Shown here in pieces: positions 7,520-15,288 of a DNA stretch of 20,046 bases. The translations under genes and the position numbers were made by a program. Each line of letters opens with the position of its first letter. The stretch's first letter is position 1. The notes under the pieces were generated by a model, which saw only the letters and a program-made list of their open reading frames with translations, had not been told where the DNA came from and searched no databases. This DNA comes from RGIG2707 sp045600065 (GTDB lineage Bacteria; Bacillota; Clostridia; Peptostreptococcales; Anaerovoracaceae): the NCBI GenBank assembly GCA_045600065.1, contig JAZRXE010000067.1, positions 1 through 20,046 of the forward strand. The letters are read 5' to 3'.

Positions 7520-8362
7520 ATGGCTGGCGTATCTACAAAAGCTATAAAATCAAAGATCAAGAGTATGCAGTCCACCAGGCAGATAACCAAGGCCATGGAG
7601 CTGGTAGCCTCTTCAAAGCTGAGAAGTGCTCAGGATACAGCCCTCAAAAACAGGGTTTTCTTCGGAACACTGTTCGATGCCATGAACGAGATCGCAAGCT
7701 CCGTGCCCAGTTTCACCACGGCATACCAGCAGCCCAACGTGGCTGCCAAGCCGCTGTACCTGGTGATCGCAGGTGACCGTGGCCTGGCAGGCGGGTACAA
7801 CAACAACGTATTCAAGTACGCTGTTTCTGTGCTCCCTCCGGACGCCGTGATCATCCCCATCGGAAAGAAATCTCTCGAATACTTCCGCCGCAACAATTGG
7901 GATATTGCGATGGATGAATTCGGCGAGGTCGCTTCCATGAGCGCGAGCAAATGCTATACTCTGGCAAAGCTGATAGCAGATGAATTCCTCGACGGAAAAT
8001 ACTGCTCCGTCAGCATTGTATATACTGAGATTGTCTCCTTGCTTTCCCAGACTCCGCGTTACAAGAGCATGCTTCCCCTGTCCTTCAGGACCATGGAAAA
8101 CGCTGCGCAGAAGGATATGTCCTTCGAAGGCAGTCCGGAAGAAGTGTTCGATGCTATAGTTCCGGAGTATCTGGGCGGTGTGATCTACTGTGCCGTAAAG
8201 GAAGGCTACGCATCCGAGCAGGCAGCAAGAAGAACTGCAATGAACGCAGCTTCCAAGAATGCCGACGAAATGATCGCAAAGCTGGATCTGGCCTTCAACC
8301 GCGCACGTCAGGCCGCTATTACTCAGGAAATTACAGAAATTGTTGCAGGCAGCGAAAGCTAG
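7520..8362 (+). CDS. atpG: F0F1 ATP synthase subunit gamma
   Basis: Central rotor shaft that couples c-ring rotation to the catalytic head. 280 residues. The N-terminal helix (ITKAMELVASSKLR, residues 20-33) and the C-terminal helix ending FNRARQAAITQEITEIVAG form the coiled coil, and the Rossmann-like domain between them contains the conserved VIAGDRGLAGGYN segment. AGGAG at 7509-7513 gives a clear start. It is followed by atpD after 19 bases. Confidence 0.96.
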   Translation: MAGVSTKAIKSKIKSMQSTRQITKAMELVASSKLRSAQDTALKNRVFFGTLFDAMNEIASSVPSFTTAYQQPNVAAKPLYLVIAGDRGLAGGYNNNVFKYAVSVLPPDAVIIPIGKKSLEYFRRNNWDIAMDEFGEVASMSASKCYTLAKLIADEFLDGKYCSVSIVYTEIVSLLSQTPRYKSMLPLSFRTMENAAQKDMSFEGSPEEVFDAIVPEYLGGVIYCAVKEGYASEQAARRTAMNAASKNADEMIAKLDLAFNRARQAAITQEITEIVAGSES

Positions 8363-8381
8363 CCGTGAAAGGAGAATTCCT

Positions 8382-9794
8382 TTGGAAAATAGAATTGTTG
8401 GTAGCGTAGTACAGGTAACAGGTCCTGTTCTGGATATCAGATTCCCGGAAGACAGCCTGCCCAATCTGCTCAACGCTATAGAAGTTAAGAACGGAGAAGG
8501 TACTCTGATCGCCGAAGTATCCCAGCACGTCGGCGGCGGTGTGGTCCGCTGCGTAGCAATGAGCTCCACGGACGGACTTGTTCGCGGCGCACAGGCCGTG
8601 GATACCGGCTCCCCCATTACCGTGCCTGTAGGCGAAGAATGCCTCGGACACATTTTCAACCTGCTGGGCCAGCCCCTGGATGCAGAAGATCCCCAGGCAG
8701 GCTTCCAGTCTGAAAAGAGACTGCCCATCCACCGTCCCGCTCCCTCTTATGAAGAGCAGGCAACCTCCACTGAGATCCTGGAAACAGGAATCAAGGTAGT
8801 AGACCTTATCTGCCCCTATGCAAAGGGCGGTAAGATCGGTCTGTTCGGCGGCGCAGGCGTAGGCAAGACAGTACTTATTCAGGAACTTATTTACAACATC
8901 GCTACCGAGCACAACGGCTACTCCGTATTCACCGGCGTAGGAGAGCGTTCCCGTGAAGGCAACGACCTCTACTACGAAATGAAGGAATCCGGCGTACTTG
9001 CCAAGACCGCCCTGGTATTCGGTCAGATGAACGAGCCTCCCGGGGCACGTATGAGAGTAGGCCTCTCCGGTCTGACCATGGCAGAATACTTCCGTGATGA
9101 GATGCATCAGGATGTGCTGCTGTTCATAGACAACATCTTCCGTTTCACTCAGGCAGGCTCCGAGGTATCCGCTCTGCTGGGCAGAATGCCTTCCGCTGTA
9201 GGTTATCAGCCTACCCTGGCCACCGATATGGGTACTCTTCAGGAAAGAATCACATCCACCAAGAACGGTTCCATCACCTCCGTTCAGGCTGTATACGTTC
9301 CTGCAGACGACCTTACCGACCCTGCTCCTGCTACTACATTCTCCCATCTGGATGCTACCACCGTACTTGACAGAGGCATCGCATCCCTGGGTCTGTATCC
9401 CGCAGTAGATCCTCTGGCATCCACCTCCAGAATCCTGAGCCCGGATGTCGTAGGCAAGGATCACTACGAAGTAGCACAGGCTGTAATCCACATTCTGCAG
9501 CGCTATAAGGAACTGCAGGACATCATCGCCATCATGGGTATGGACGAACTTTCCGAAGAAGACAAGATGGCTGTTAACAGAGCCCGTAAGGTACAGAGAT
9601 TCCTCTCTCAGCCCTTCCGTGTAGCTGAACAGTTCACCGGTATGGAAGGCAAGTACGTACCTCTGAAGGAGACCGTCCGCGGCTTTAAGGAGATCATCGA
9701 AGGCAAGTACGATGACATCCCCGAATCCGCATTCATCTTCGCCGGTACCATCGACGATGTAGTTGCAAAGGCTAAGGGAACCAAGAATGAATAG
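8382..9794 (+). CDS. atpD: F0F1 ATP synthase subunit beta (TTG start)
   Basis: Catalytic subunit of F1; 470 residues. P-loop GGAGVGKT at 156-163, catalytic glutamate in GERSREG at Glu188, and the conserved DELSEEDK at 388-395. The frame is open upstream to 8340 inside atpG, but those residues do not match the family. TTG 8382 is seven bases after a perfect AAAGGAG (8368-8374) and yields the standard N terminus MENRIVGSVVQVTGPVLDIR, so a UUG start is assigned. The last 8 bases overlap the start of atpC. Confidence 0.97.
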   Translation: MENRIVGSVVQVTGPVLDIRFPEDSLPNLLNAIEVKNGEGTLIAEVSQHVGGGVVRCVAMSSTDGLVRGAQAVDTGSPITVPVGEECLGHIFNLLGQPLDAEDPQAGFQSEKRLPIHRPAPSYEEQATSTEILETGIKVVDLICPYAKGGKIGLFGGAGVGKTVLIQELIYNIATEHNGYSVFTGVGERSREGNDLYYEMKESGVLAKTALVFGQMNEPPGARMRVGLSGLTMAEYFRDEMHQDVLLFIDNIFRFTQAGSEVSALLGRMPSAVGYQPTLATDMGTLQERITSTKNGSITSVQAVYVPADDLTDPAPATTFSHLDATTVLDRGIASLGLYPAVDPLASTSRILSPDVVGKDHYEVAQAVIHILQRYKELQDIIAIMGMDELSEEDKMAVNRARKVQRFLSQPFRVAEQFTGMEGKYVPLKETVRGFKEIIEGKYDDIPESAFIFAGTIDDVVAKAKGTKNE

Positions 9795-10191
9795 CTTTGA
9801 TCTGACGATAGTATGCCCCGACGGCTGCATTTATGACGGCCCCGCAGAGCTTATTATGGTCAGGACTACCCAGGGCGAGGTAGGTATCATGGCGCATCAT
9901 CAGAGCTATACAGCAGCTCTGGGCATGGGCCCCTGCACAGTAGTCATGGGCGAGCAGAAGAAGAAGGCTGCCTGCATCGGCGGCATGATCGAGGTGAGCA
10001 ATAACAAGGTAAGCGTTATCGCTACCACCTTCGAATGGAAGGAAAACCTGGATCTGGAAAGAGCCAAGAACACTCTGGCCCAGGCTCAGGAACACCTTGC
10101 TGCTCCGGACCTCTCAAAGGCCGAAAGGCTGATTTGGGATGCTCAGCGTCGTCGCGCATTAGTGCGTATCAGCGTGGCTCAGTCTGAATAA
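9787..10191 (+). CDS. atpC: F0F1 ATP synthase subunit epsilon
   Basis: Rotor subunit that contacts gamma and the c-ring and can inhibit ATP hydrolysis through its C-terminal helices. 134 residues: an N-terminal beta-sandwich (about 1-85, with GEVGIMAHHQSYTAAL in place of the usual GxxGILPxHxPLLTAL) and a C-terminal helical hairpin. ATG 9787 overlaps the atpD stop, with AAGGGA at 9774-9779 upstream. Last gene of the operon. Confidence 0.93.
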   Translation: MNSFDLTIVCPDGCIYDGPAELIMVRTTQGEVGIMAHHQSYTAALGMGPCTVVMGEQKKKAACIGGMIEVSNNKVSVIATTFEWKENLDLERAKNTLAQAQEHLAAPDLSKAERLIWDAQRRRALVRISVAQSE

Positions 10192-10201
10192 GACTCCAAT
10201 T

Positions 10202-10234
10202 AAAGCGCTCCGAGTTTTTTCGGGGCGCTTTTTT
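10202..10234 (+). terminator. rho-independent terminator of the atp operon
   Basis: Stem AAAGCGCTCCG (10202-10212) pairs with CGGGGCGCTTT (10221-10231) through 11 pairs including one G-U, with an 8-base loop and a T-run at 10229-10234. It lies 10 bases after the atpC stop. Confidence 0.92.
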
Positions 10235-10242
10235 GCCGGAAA

Positions 10243-10267
10243 CCCCGCGTTGGACGCGGGTATTTTT
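10243..10267 (+). terminator. second, back-up terminator hairpin
   Basis: CCCGCGT (10244-10250) pairs with ACGCGGG (10254-10260) around a 3-base loop, followed by TATTTTT. It follows the first terminator closely and makes a tandem stop between the highly expressed atp operon and the metal transporter. Confidence 0.65.
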
Positions 10268-10286
10268 GTGCTGGACACGGAATAAA

Positions 10287-10334
10287 TTAGTCGTGGCTAA
10301 CTTTTTTGTATACAAAACAATTAGCCTATGCTAA
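10287..10334 (+). promoter_or_regulatory. paired TTAG-N6-CTAA operator-like palindromes upstream of the ZIP transporter
   Basis: TTAGTCGTGGCTAA (10287-10300) and TTAGCCTATGCTAA (10321-10334) are 14-bp sites with centres 34 bp apart. A perfect 14-bp palindrome, TTTTGTATACAAAA, lies between them at 10304-10317. TTAG...CTAA half-sites resemble the boxes of DtxR-family metal-dependent repressors (DtxR, IdeR, MntR). The second site covers TATGCT (10327-10332), the best -10 candidate, although no strong -35 is present. Inference: metal-responsive repression of the transporter. Confidence 0.5.
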
Positions 10335-10376
10335 CATAGTATGCAAGAAGATTCTGTGAATCTGAGGTGCATATAT

Positions 10377-11228
10377 ATGTTGAAATGGATAATTATGATA
10401 ACGGCACTGGCAGGCATAGGCGGCACAGGGCTGGGCGGCTTTATCGGAGCAGTCCTGCGCAGGGAATCCGAAAAGGTGGTCAGCCTGCTGCTGGCCTTTG
10501 CAGGAGGCGTCATGCTTGCCGTGGTCTGCTTCGATCTTATACCGGAAGCCTTTCTTCCGGAAGGAGCCGTGGAGGAAACAGCTCTGTGTGTGGTCATTGC
10601 GGGAATTCTGTTCGGCTACGGCGTCATTTACATTTTGAATTACATAATCGACAAAAGAACCAACCCTGAGATCCCGCACATAGACAGCGAGCATCCCCAT
10701 ACGGCAGACGATCTGGACGAGCTGATCCACATGGATCACTACGAAGAGCATGTGGAGATGGGCTCCGATAAGCGGGAACTGTTTATGGCCGGCCTGGTCA
10801 TGGCCTGCGCCATAGCTCTTCATAACATGCCCGAGGGCATGGTCATAGGCGCGTCCTACGCCGGAGACGCAGGAGATATAACCGGAGGCGCGGGCTTTAT
10901 AATCGCCATAGTAATTGGCCTGCACAACATTCCCGAAGGCATGTCCGTTTCAGTACCTCTGATCACCGGTGGTATGAACAAATGGAAGGCAATAGCAATC
11001 ACTGCTCTGTCCGGTGCGCCAACGGTGCTTGGCGCGATCATAGGCTACAGCCTTGGTCTTATCAGTCCGATCTGGCTGTCTCTGTCTCTGAGCTTTGCAG
11101 GCGGAGCTATGCTCTATGTGGTATTCTGCGAGCTTTTGCCGGAATCCTATCTGATGTGGAAGTCCAAGGCTCCCGGAGCCGCCGCCCTGATAGGAACTCT
11201 GGTTGGGGTGATACTGGTTCATGTGTAG
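10377..11228 (+). CDS. ZIP-family divalent metal transporter
   Basis: Membrane transporter for Zn2+, Mn2+ or Fe2+ uptake. 283 residues from ATG 10377, with seven to eight membrane helices. The two metal-site motifs of ZIP helices 4 and 5 are present: HNMPEG at His149 and HNIPEG at His183. A cytoplasmic loop rich in His, Asp and Glu precedes them (HIDSEHPH and further His residues), a probable metal sensor or buffer. An upstream in-frame ATG at 10341 is disfavoured: GAGGTG at 10364-10369 is well placed for ATG 10377, and the earlier start would lie almost on the operator. It resembles the ZupT/GufA branch; the actual metal is not decidable from sequence. Confidence 0.9.
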   Translation: MLKWIIMITALAGIGGTGLGGFIGAVLRRESEKVVSLLLAFAGGVMLAVVCFDLIPEAFLPEGAVEETALCVVIAGILFGYGVIYILNYIIDKRTNPEIPHIDSEHPHTADDLDELIHMDHYEEHVEMGSDKRELFMAGLVMACAIALHNMPEGMVIGASYAGDAGDITGGAGFIIAIVIGLHNIPEGMSVSVPLITGGMNKWKAIAITALSGAPTVLGAIIGYSLGLISPIWLSLSLSFAGGAMLYVVFCELLPESYLMWKSKAPGAAALIGTLVGVILVHV

Positions 11229-11526
11229 AATGCATCCGGATCTAATGCAGCGGCGCAAGATACCGGCTCCAGGCTGCATTTGTGGTCAAAGGATCTTTGA
11301 AGATTGAGTGCCTGCATGGAAGAGCGGGACTATAGCCGTGGTCTTCACGATATTATCCGCAGAATAACAGTTATACTGAAAACGATTTGAACGGTCGCCG
11401 GCGCGGCCGTTTTTTGATGTCCGGCGCGCTCACGGGCTGTCCTGAGCGGCTTACGCGTCTGTCCCGGGCCCGGTTTGATTCGGCGGCCCATTGTCTGCTC
11501 ACCTTCGGCAGTCCGGCTGCCTGCCG
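11229..11526 (+). other. non-coding region with structured 3' UTR or small RNA and terminator
   Basis: No gene is supported. Going downstream from the ZIP stop there is AATGCAGC (11244-11251) pairing with GCTGCATT (11273-11280), then a small hairpin TCAAAG-GAT-CTTTGA (11286-11300), then the terminator at 11390-11415, then a GC-rich stretch to about 11526 with no recognisable content. The hairpins could be a long 3' UTR of the transporter, or an independent small RNA whose promoter I cannot find. Confidence 0.4.
11390..11415 (+). terminator. rho-independent terminator downstream of the ZIP gene
   Basis: AACGGTCG (11390-11397) pairs with CGGCCGTT (11404-11411), 8 pairs with one G-U, loop CCGGCG, followed by six T (11410-11415). 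It lies about 160 bases after the ZIP stop, unusually far. Confidence 0.8.
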
Positions 11527-11555
11527 TTGCAGACCGTTAATAAATAATATATAAT
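11527..11555 (+). promoter_or_regulatory. promoter of the calpain-like protein gene
   Basis: TTGCAG at 11527-11532, exactly 17 bases, then a perfect TATAAT at 11550-11555. The leader of about 93 bases (start near 11562) holds two small hairpins: CCCTGTA-TGC-TATAGGG at 11581-11597 and GCCGGA-ATA-TCCGGC at 11605-11619. AAAGGAGAT at 11642-11650 follows, just before the ATG. Confidence 0.65.
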
Positions 11556-11654
11556 CTTTGAAATCTTATTCGAAAAATCACCCTGTATGCTATAGGGATA
11601 ATACGCCGGAATATCCGGCATAAAGCGATCTGCTGAAATATAAAGGAGATAAAC

Positions 11655-14600
11655 ATGCCACCGATCAAAGAGGAACTGCAAAGGCTTGAAAATTTAAGCG
11701 AAAATATGAATTCGACCGCGATGAACAGCTTTTTTATGAAGAACAATCTCTTCAAGGAATGGCTGGAGAGCAGAAACGCCGTGCTGGCGGATTTTGAAGG
11801 CATGCTCCCGTCTGAGCGCTCCTTTACTGTGGAGCGAAGCGCAGCTGTCACTATGATTACGGGCATTCTCCTTGCTGACGGTATGAGCCCCAAGGATGTT
11901 TTCGATCCGGAAAAGGGCAGAGATCAAAAGGCTAAAATCGCAAAGGAAGTTCTCGATAAATTTACAGCAAGAGATCAGAACGGCAAATGGATAAAGGATC
12001 TGAAATGGGCAGGTGATCGTTTTGCCAAGGCGGAAAAAGGCATAGTGAACGCTGTGCTCAAGCTCCTTCGAGAAGGCGATTTCAATTCCGAAACGGATGT
12101 GATCTCTGAAGAAAACAAGATACTCTACAGTCTGGGCTGTGCCAGCTATGATGTGTTTCAGGAGCTGAACGCAGGGGTCAGAGACGAAAAAGGAAATACA
12201 GAACCGCGTCTCAAAGGCTATGTTGATGACCTGGATTCTCTTATCGACGAGTCCTCCTCATTGGGCAAATTATTCGATCTCATGCAAGCAAGCCGCTTTG
12301 CAGCGCTTAAATTCAGTGAGTATCCTGATTTTAGTTCAATCGGAAAGATTGCTGCCTGCCGGAGAAATCTGGGTGCCGTGCTGGCAAAATTCCGGGAGCC
12401 GGGTGCCACAGTGCTCTCTGTTCTCGGAAATGAGAACGCGATCGAATATGACGCTGTAGCGTCCGTCTGGCAGGGCGCTGAGGTGGGCATCAGATTTGAT
12501 TACCTGAGCAGCGAAAATGTCAAAGATGAATTCACAATGCTGCTCAGCTCAGGCCTGCTTTCGAGAAAGCTCGGTAAATCGGAAAAGACAAGAAATGTAT
12601 TCGAGGGTCAGAATCATGCTAAGGTTCTGGTTCCCGATATAAGCCTTGTGGTAGGCGGAAAGGATATATTTGCAAGCTCAGAGGCTTTGGAGAGCGTAAG
12701 CGCTGACGATCTTCGCAGAGAATTCTGTCTGTTTTATCCGTATTATGTCTCCGAGCTCAAGTGGGGCATATCAAAAGACGGTCACACACCGCGTCTTTAT
12801 CACGAGGGCGAACGAGGCATTGCCGAGATCAGAGAGCCCGGTTATATGGATCATAAGCGGGTAAGACAAAGCGAGGTTTTCTTCAATCCTGCAGACAACA
12901 AGACTAAAGAAAATTTCCTCAGGCTGGCGCGCATGGCAGAGCTGGATTACGTGTCCGAACACGCGGACTCTCAATTCAAGAGTCTTTTGGCTTCCGCAGC
13001 TCGTTATGTGACCGCGGAAGGACGCCAGAAGCAGCAGGATCAGCTGCGCAAGCTTAAAAACAAGCTAAAGGCCTGCATACTCAGCAATCAGGCCCGGGTG
13101 AAGGCTCTCAATTCAAAGGGAGTGCTAAGCAGTCAGGAGCATCAGACACTAAAGCATTGCACAGACCGTCTGAAGAGCCTCGATGCCTACAGCGCGCAGA
13201 TCAGCCGGCTTACCGCAGGCAATCTTGTCGTACCGGATGATGTCCGGGAAAGGCTTAAATCCGAAGCTGTCAGGGAGCCTGCAAACACCGCGCTGGGCGC
13301 CGCGGGCTTTTGGACCAGAGACAACGGTGCGCTCTTCCCCCATGAGCCCAGCCCGGCAGATATCAAGCAGGGTCTGGGCGTTCAGGATTGCTTTATGATG
13401 TCTGCCCTGATCAGGATCGCCCAGAAGGATCCTCAGAGCATCAAGGACATGATGAAGGACAACGATGACGGGACAGTCACCGTGCGCTTTTTCAATAAAA
13501 ATAAGTATACCGGGATCAAAGAGCCTGTGTATGTGCGTGTAAACAAGACTGTCAATAAGTATATGTGGAGCGCCAATGCCTATGCCTCATCCGCTCTCTG
13601 GGTGCAGATGATTCAAAAGGCCTATGTCAAGTATGTAAACACCTACATTGCGCCCAAGCAGGAAACAGAGGCTGAACGCAAGGCTATGGCAGACGGCTTC
13701 AATGCCATAAACCGCGGCAAGACCAATGAATTCATGAATGCCATCGGAATGGAGGAATATGTCAATACCGAGCGGGGCCTTGGTCTGAGCAGCAAAATAG
13801 GCTATCTATACGAAATGGGTAGGGACGGCGAGCTCAGGAACCATCCTCCGGGCTACCTTCCCGAAGAAAAGGAAATATACAGCTTCTTCGAAAACAAGGT
13901 CAACAAGGGCGGCAAGGTGTTTACCGTGGGCCTGCCCGAGGGCAATACCGAATACCAGAAGAACAGGGCTGAGTATGCCCTGGATCACGGTATAAGGGTG
14001 GGGCACGCCTACGCCGTGATGAAGGTATTCGAAAAGCTTGTGGACGGCCATATGAAGAAGTTTGTCCAGCTCAGAGATCCCTATGCAGGGTTCAGGGCCG
14101 GATACGATGACGATATGAAGCTGACCAACGACAGCGACATACTCAACGCCCAAAAGAACGCAGGCCTGGACAATATGGGCTGCTTCGACCTTGAGCTGAC
14201 CGATTTTCTTAAGATATACGACTGCTTCTCCGGCATTCCCGAGGCCGACTGCAGGGAATTCGAGGCCATGAGCAGAAATTGGCGCAGATACGATCCTGAC
14301 AGCGATTATTACGAAGACAGCGATCCTCTCAGCGCAGACGAAAAGGCAAAGCTTGCTGAGGAGTATCAGAACGAAAAGCAGCGCTATATGCAGATGCTGG
14401 ATGATCTGAAGCTGAGCATGGAGGATTTGGACATCCTGGCCGAAAACCGCAATATGAGCCCGGAAGCTTATCTGGAGCATATGACCATAGAAAACCAAAA
14501 AGCCGATGCTCAGATAGATGAGCTTAAGGCAGCTCATGATCAGGAACAGCCTGCGGCATCAGAACAGAAAGCTGCCGCAGCTTCGGCTCCCGAGGATAAG

Positions 14601-14969
14601 CCCCTGAAGACCCTGGGCGACGTGGAGCGCCTGCTGGAGAGTGCAGAAGACAAGAATGTCAGGATCAAGCCAGAGAAGCTTGTGGAGGCCTTCAGGACCC
14701 TGTGCAGTATATCAGCGAACAGCATCGATCCATATACGGATTATCAGAGCGGAGAGCTGATGAGCCGTGTGGGCAACAAGATCAATGATGCCTTGCTCTC
14801 CGATAAGGATTTCAAGACCGGATTTACAAAAAACGATATCGATTCTGCCCGAAGGGTGATCGCGAAGCAGCACAAGGCAGTAAAGCTCTTGCAGGCAAGC
14901 ACCGGCGAGGCAAAGGCATCCAGCGAAAAGATGATAGAGCAGATAGAGCTGCAAAGCAGATTGCTGTAG
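11655..14969 (+). CDS. large protein with calpain-like (C2) cysteine-protease core
   Basis: 1104 residues, no signal peptide and no membrane helix, so probably cytoplasmic or exported by a leaderless route. Residues 550-880 resemble the calpain core: the segment LFPHEPSPADIKQG runs into QDCFMMSAL with the putative nucleophile Cys579; VGHAYAV carries His784; QLRDPYAGF carries Asp808 where calpains have Asn in LRNPWG. Order and spacing fit the Cys-His-Asn triad, with a long insert between Cys and His. Residues 1-430 match nothing I know. About 430-520 is strongly helical and likely coiled coil, as is about 890-955. A linker rich in Ala, Glu and Gln (958-983) leads to a helical C-terminal domain of about 120 residues. 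The gene stands alone, with its own strong promoter and an ideal ribosome-binding site. Substrate and role are unknown; the protease call is good at motif level, the Asp for Asn change leaves activity open. Confidence 0.7.
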   Translation: MPPIKEELQRLENLSENMNSTAMNSFFMKNNLFKEWLESRNAVLADFEGMLPSERSFTVERSAAVTMITGILLADGMSPKDVFDPEKGRDQKAKIAKEVLDKFTARDQNGKWIKDLKWAGDRFAKAEKGIVNAVLKLLREGDFNSETDVISEENKILYSLGCASYDVFQELNAGVRDEKGNTEPRLKGYVDDLDSLIDESSSLGKLFDLMQASRFAALKFSEYPDFSSIGKIAACRRNLGAVLAKFREPGATVLSVLGNENAIEYDAVASVWQGAEVGIRFDYLSSENVKDEFTMLLSSGLLSRKLGKSEKTRNVFEGQNHAKVLVPDISLVVGGKDIFASSEALESVSADDLRREFCLFYPYYVSELKWGISKDGHTPRLYHEGERGIAEIREPGYMDHKRVRQSEVFFNPADNKTKENFLRLARMAELDYVSEHADSQFKSLLASAARYVTAEGRQKQQDQLRKLKNKLKACILSNQARVKALNSKGVLSSQEHQTLKHCTDRLKSLDAYSAQISRLTAGNLVVPDDVRERLKSEAVREPANTALGAAGFWTRDNGALFPHEPSPADIKQGLGVQDCFMMSALIRIAQKDPQSIKDMMKDNDDGTVTVRFFNKNKYTGIKEPVYVRVNKTVNKYMWSANAYASSALWVQMIQKAYVKYVNTYIAPKQETEAERKAMADGFNAINRGKTNEFMNAIGMEEYVNTERGLGLSSKIGYLYEMGRDGELRNHPPGYLPEEKEIYSFFENKVNKGGKVFTVGLPEGNTEYQKNRAEYALDHGIRVGHAYAVMKVFEKLVDGHMKKFVQLRDPYAGFRAGYDDDMKLTNDSDILNAQKNAGLDNMGCFDLELTDFLKIYDCFSGIPEADCREFEAMSRNWRRYDPDSDYYEDSDPLSADEKAKLAEEYQNEKQRYMQMLDDLKLSMEDLDILAENRNMSPEAYLEHMTIENQKADAQIDELKAAHDQEQPAASEQKAAAASAPEDKPLKTLGDVERLLESAEDKNVRIKPEKLVEAFRTLCSISANSIDPYTDYQSGELMSRVGNKINDALLSDKDFKTGFTKNDIDSARRVIAKQHKAVKLLQASTGEAKASSEKMIEQIELQSRLL

Positions 14970-15251
14970 CAGACAAGCCGTATGACCGGGCTGTTTGCGG
15001 CATTACCGGTTCGAGATCAAAGCATGGGTCAAATCATTGAATCGCGTATTGTTCTGATTGCGTTCGGATACTGCTCCCGTTTCCTATCCTAAATTGCGCA
15101 TAAGGCCGCCTTTTTTGATAAAACCACATGTAATTGAATATTTTCCGAATCAAACAGCGTACAGCCTGAGCCCTGTACGCTGTTTGTCTGCAGACGGGGC
15201 ATTACAGAATAAATCCCGGAGGATCCTGAAATCTCAGGCTTTTTCGCCGTC
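14970..15251. other. non-coding spacer between calpain-like gene and wall-enzyme operon
   Basis: No gene is supported: the frame open from 15058 lacks a ribosome-binding site, a family match and a promoter. Weak terminator candidates are AAGG-CCG.-CCTT plus T-run (15102-15116) and CCTGA-AATC-TCAGG plus CTTTTT (15225-15244). The main structure is the long perfect inverted repeat at 15151-15186. Bases 15081-15094 repeat the TTCCNATNCTAAA motif seen at the start of the window. Confidence 0.45.
15151..15186. repeat. perfect 14-bp inverted repeat, possible bidirectional terminator
   Basis: CAAACAGCGTACAG (15151-15164) and CTGTACGCTGTTTG (15173-15186) are exact reverse complements around the 8-base loop CCTGAGCC. 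The stem is very stable, but no real T-run follows on either strand, so it is not a standard intrinsic terminator. It may stop transcription weakly, protect an RNA end, or be a protein-binding site. Confidence 0.75.
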
Positions 15252-15279
15252 TTGCCATATTTTGTACGTATGGTATAAT
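15252..15279 (+). promoter_or_regulatory. promoter of the lytic transglycosylase - scpAB operon
   Basis: TTGCCA at 15252-15257, 16-base spacer, TATAAT at 15274-15279 with an extended -10 TG at 15271-15272. The best promoter of the window. The first in-frame ATG of the next gene begins at 15289, only ten bases after the -10 box. Confidence 0.75.
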
Positions 15280-15288
15280 AAAGAATCT

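Noticed and set aside
8331..9830. 499-residue open frame on the minus strand opposite atpD
   Set aside because: It mirrors the strongly conserved atpD frame, has no family motifs and no ribosome-binding site. Open antisense frames arise from the biased codon use of atpD.
10341..10376. ATG 10341 as start of the ZIP gene
   Set aside because: It lies 6 bases after the second operator, has no ribosome-binding site, and the next ATG has a well-spaced GAGGTG.
10235..10376. Metal riboswitch upstream of the ZIP gene
   Set aside because: The leader after any plausible start is too short, and no conserved riboswitch core such as yybP-ykoY or czcD was recognised.
13806..14537. 243-residue minus-strand frame inside the calpain-like gene
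   Set aside because: The + strand frame contains the His and Asp motifs here and is continuous over 1104 codons; the antisense product is low-quality hydrophobic sequence.
11655..14969. Anti-phage system built on the calpain-like protein
   Set aside because: No cyclic-nucleotide sensor domain, CHAT partner or other defence gene adjoins it; a defence role would be speculation.
15058..15288. Longer start for the lytic transglycosylase
   Set aside because: It would place the promoter and a long hairpin inside the coding region and put 77 unrelated residues before the signal anchor.
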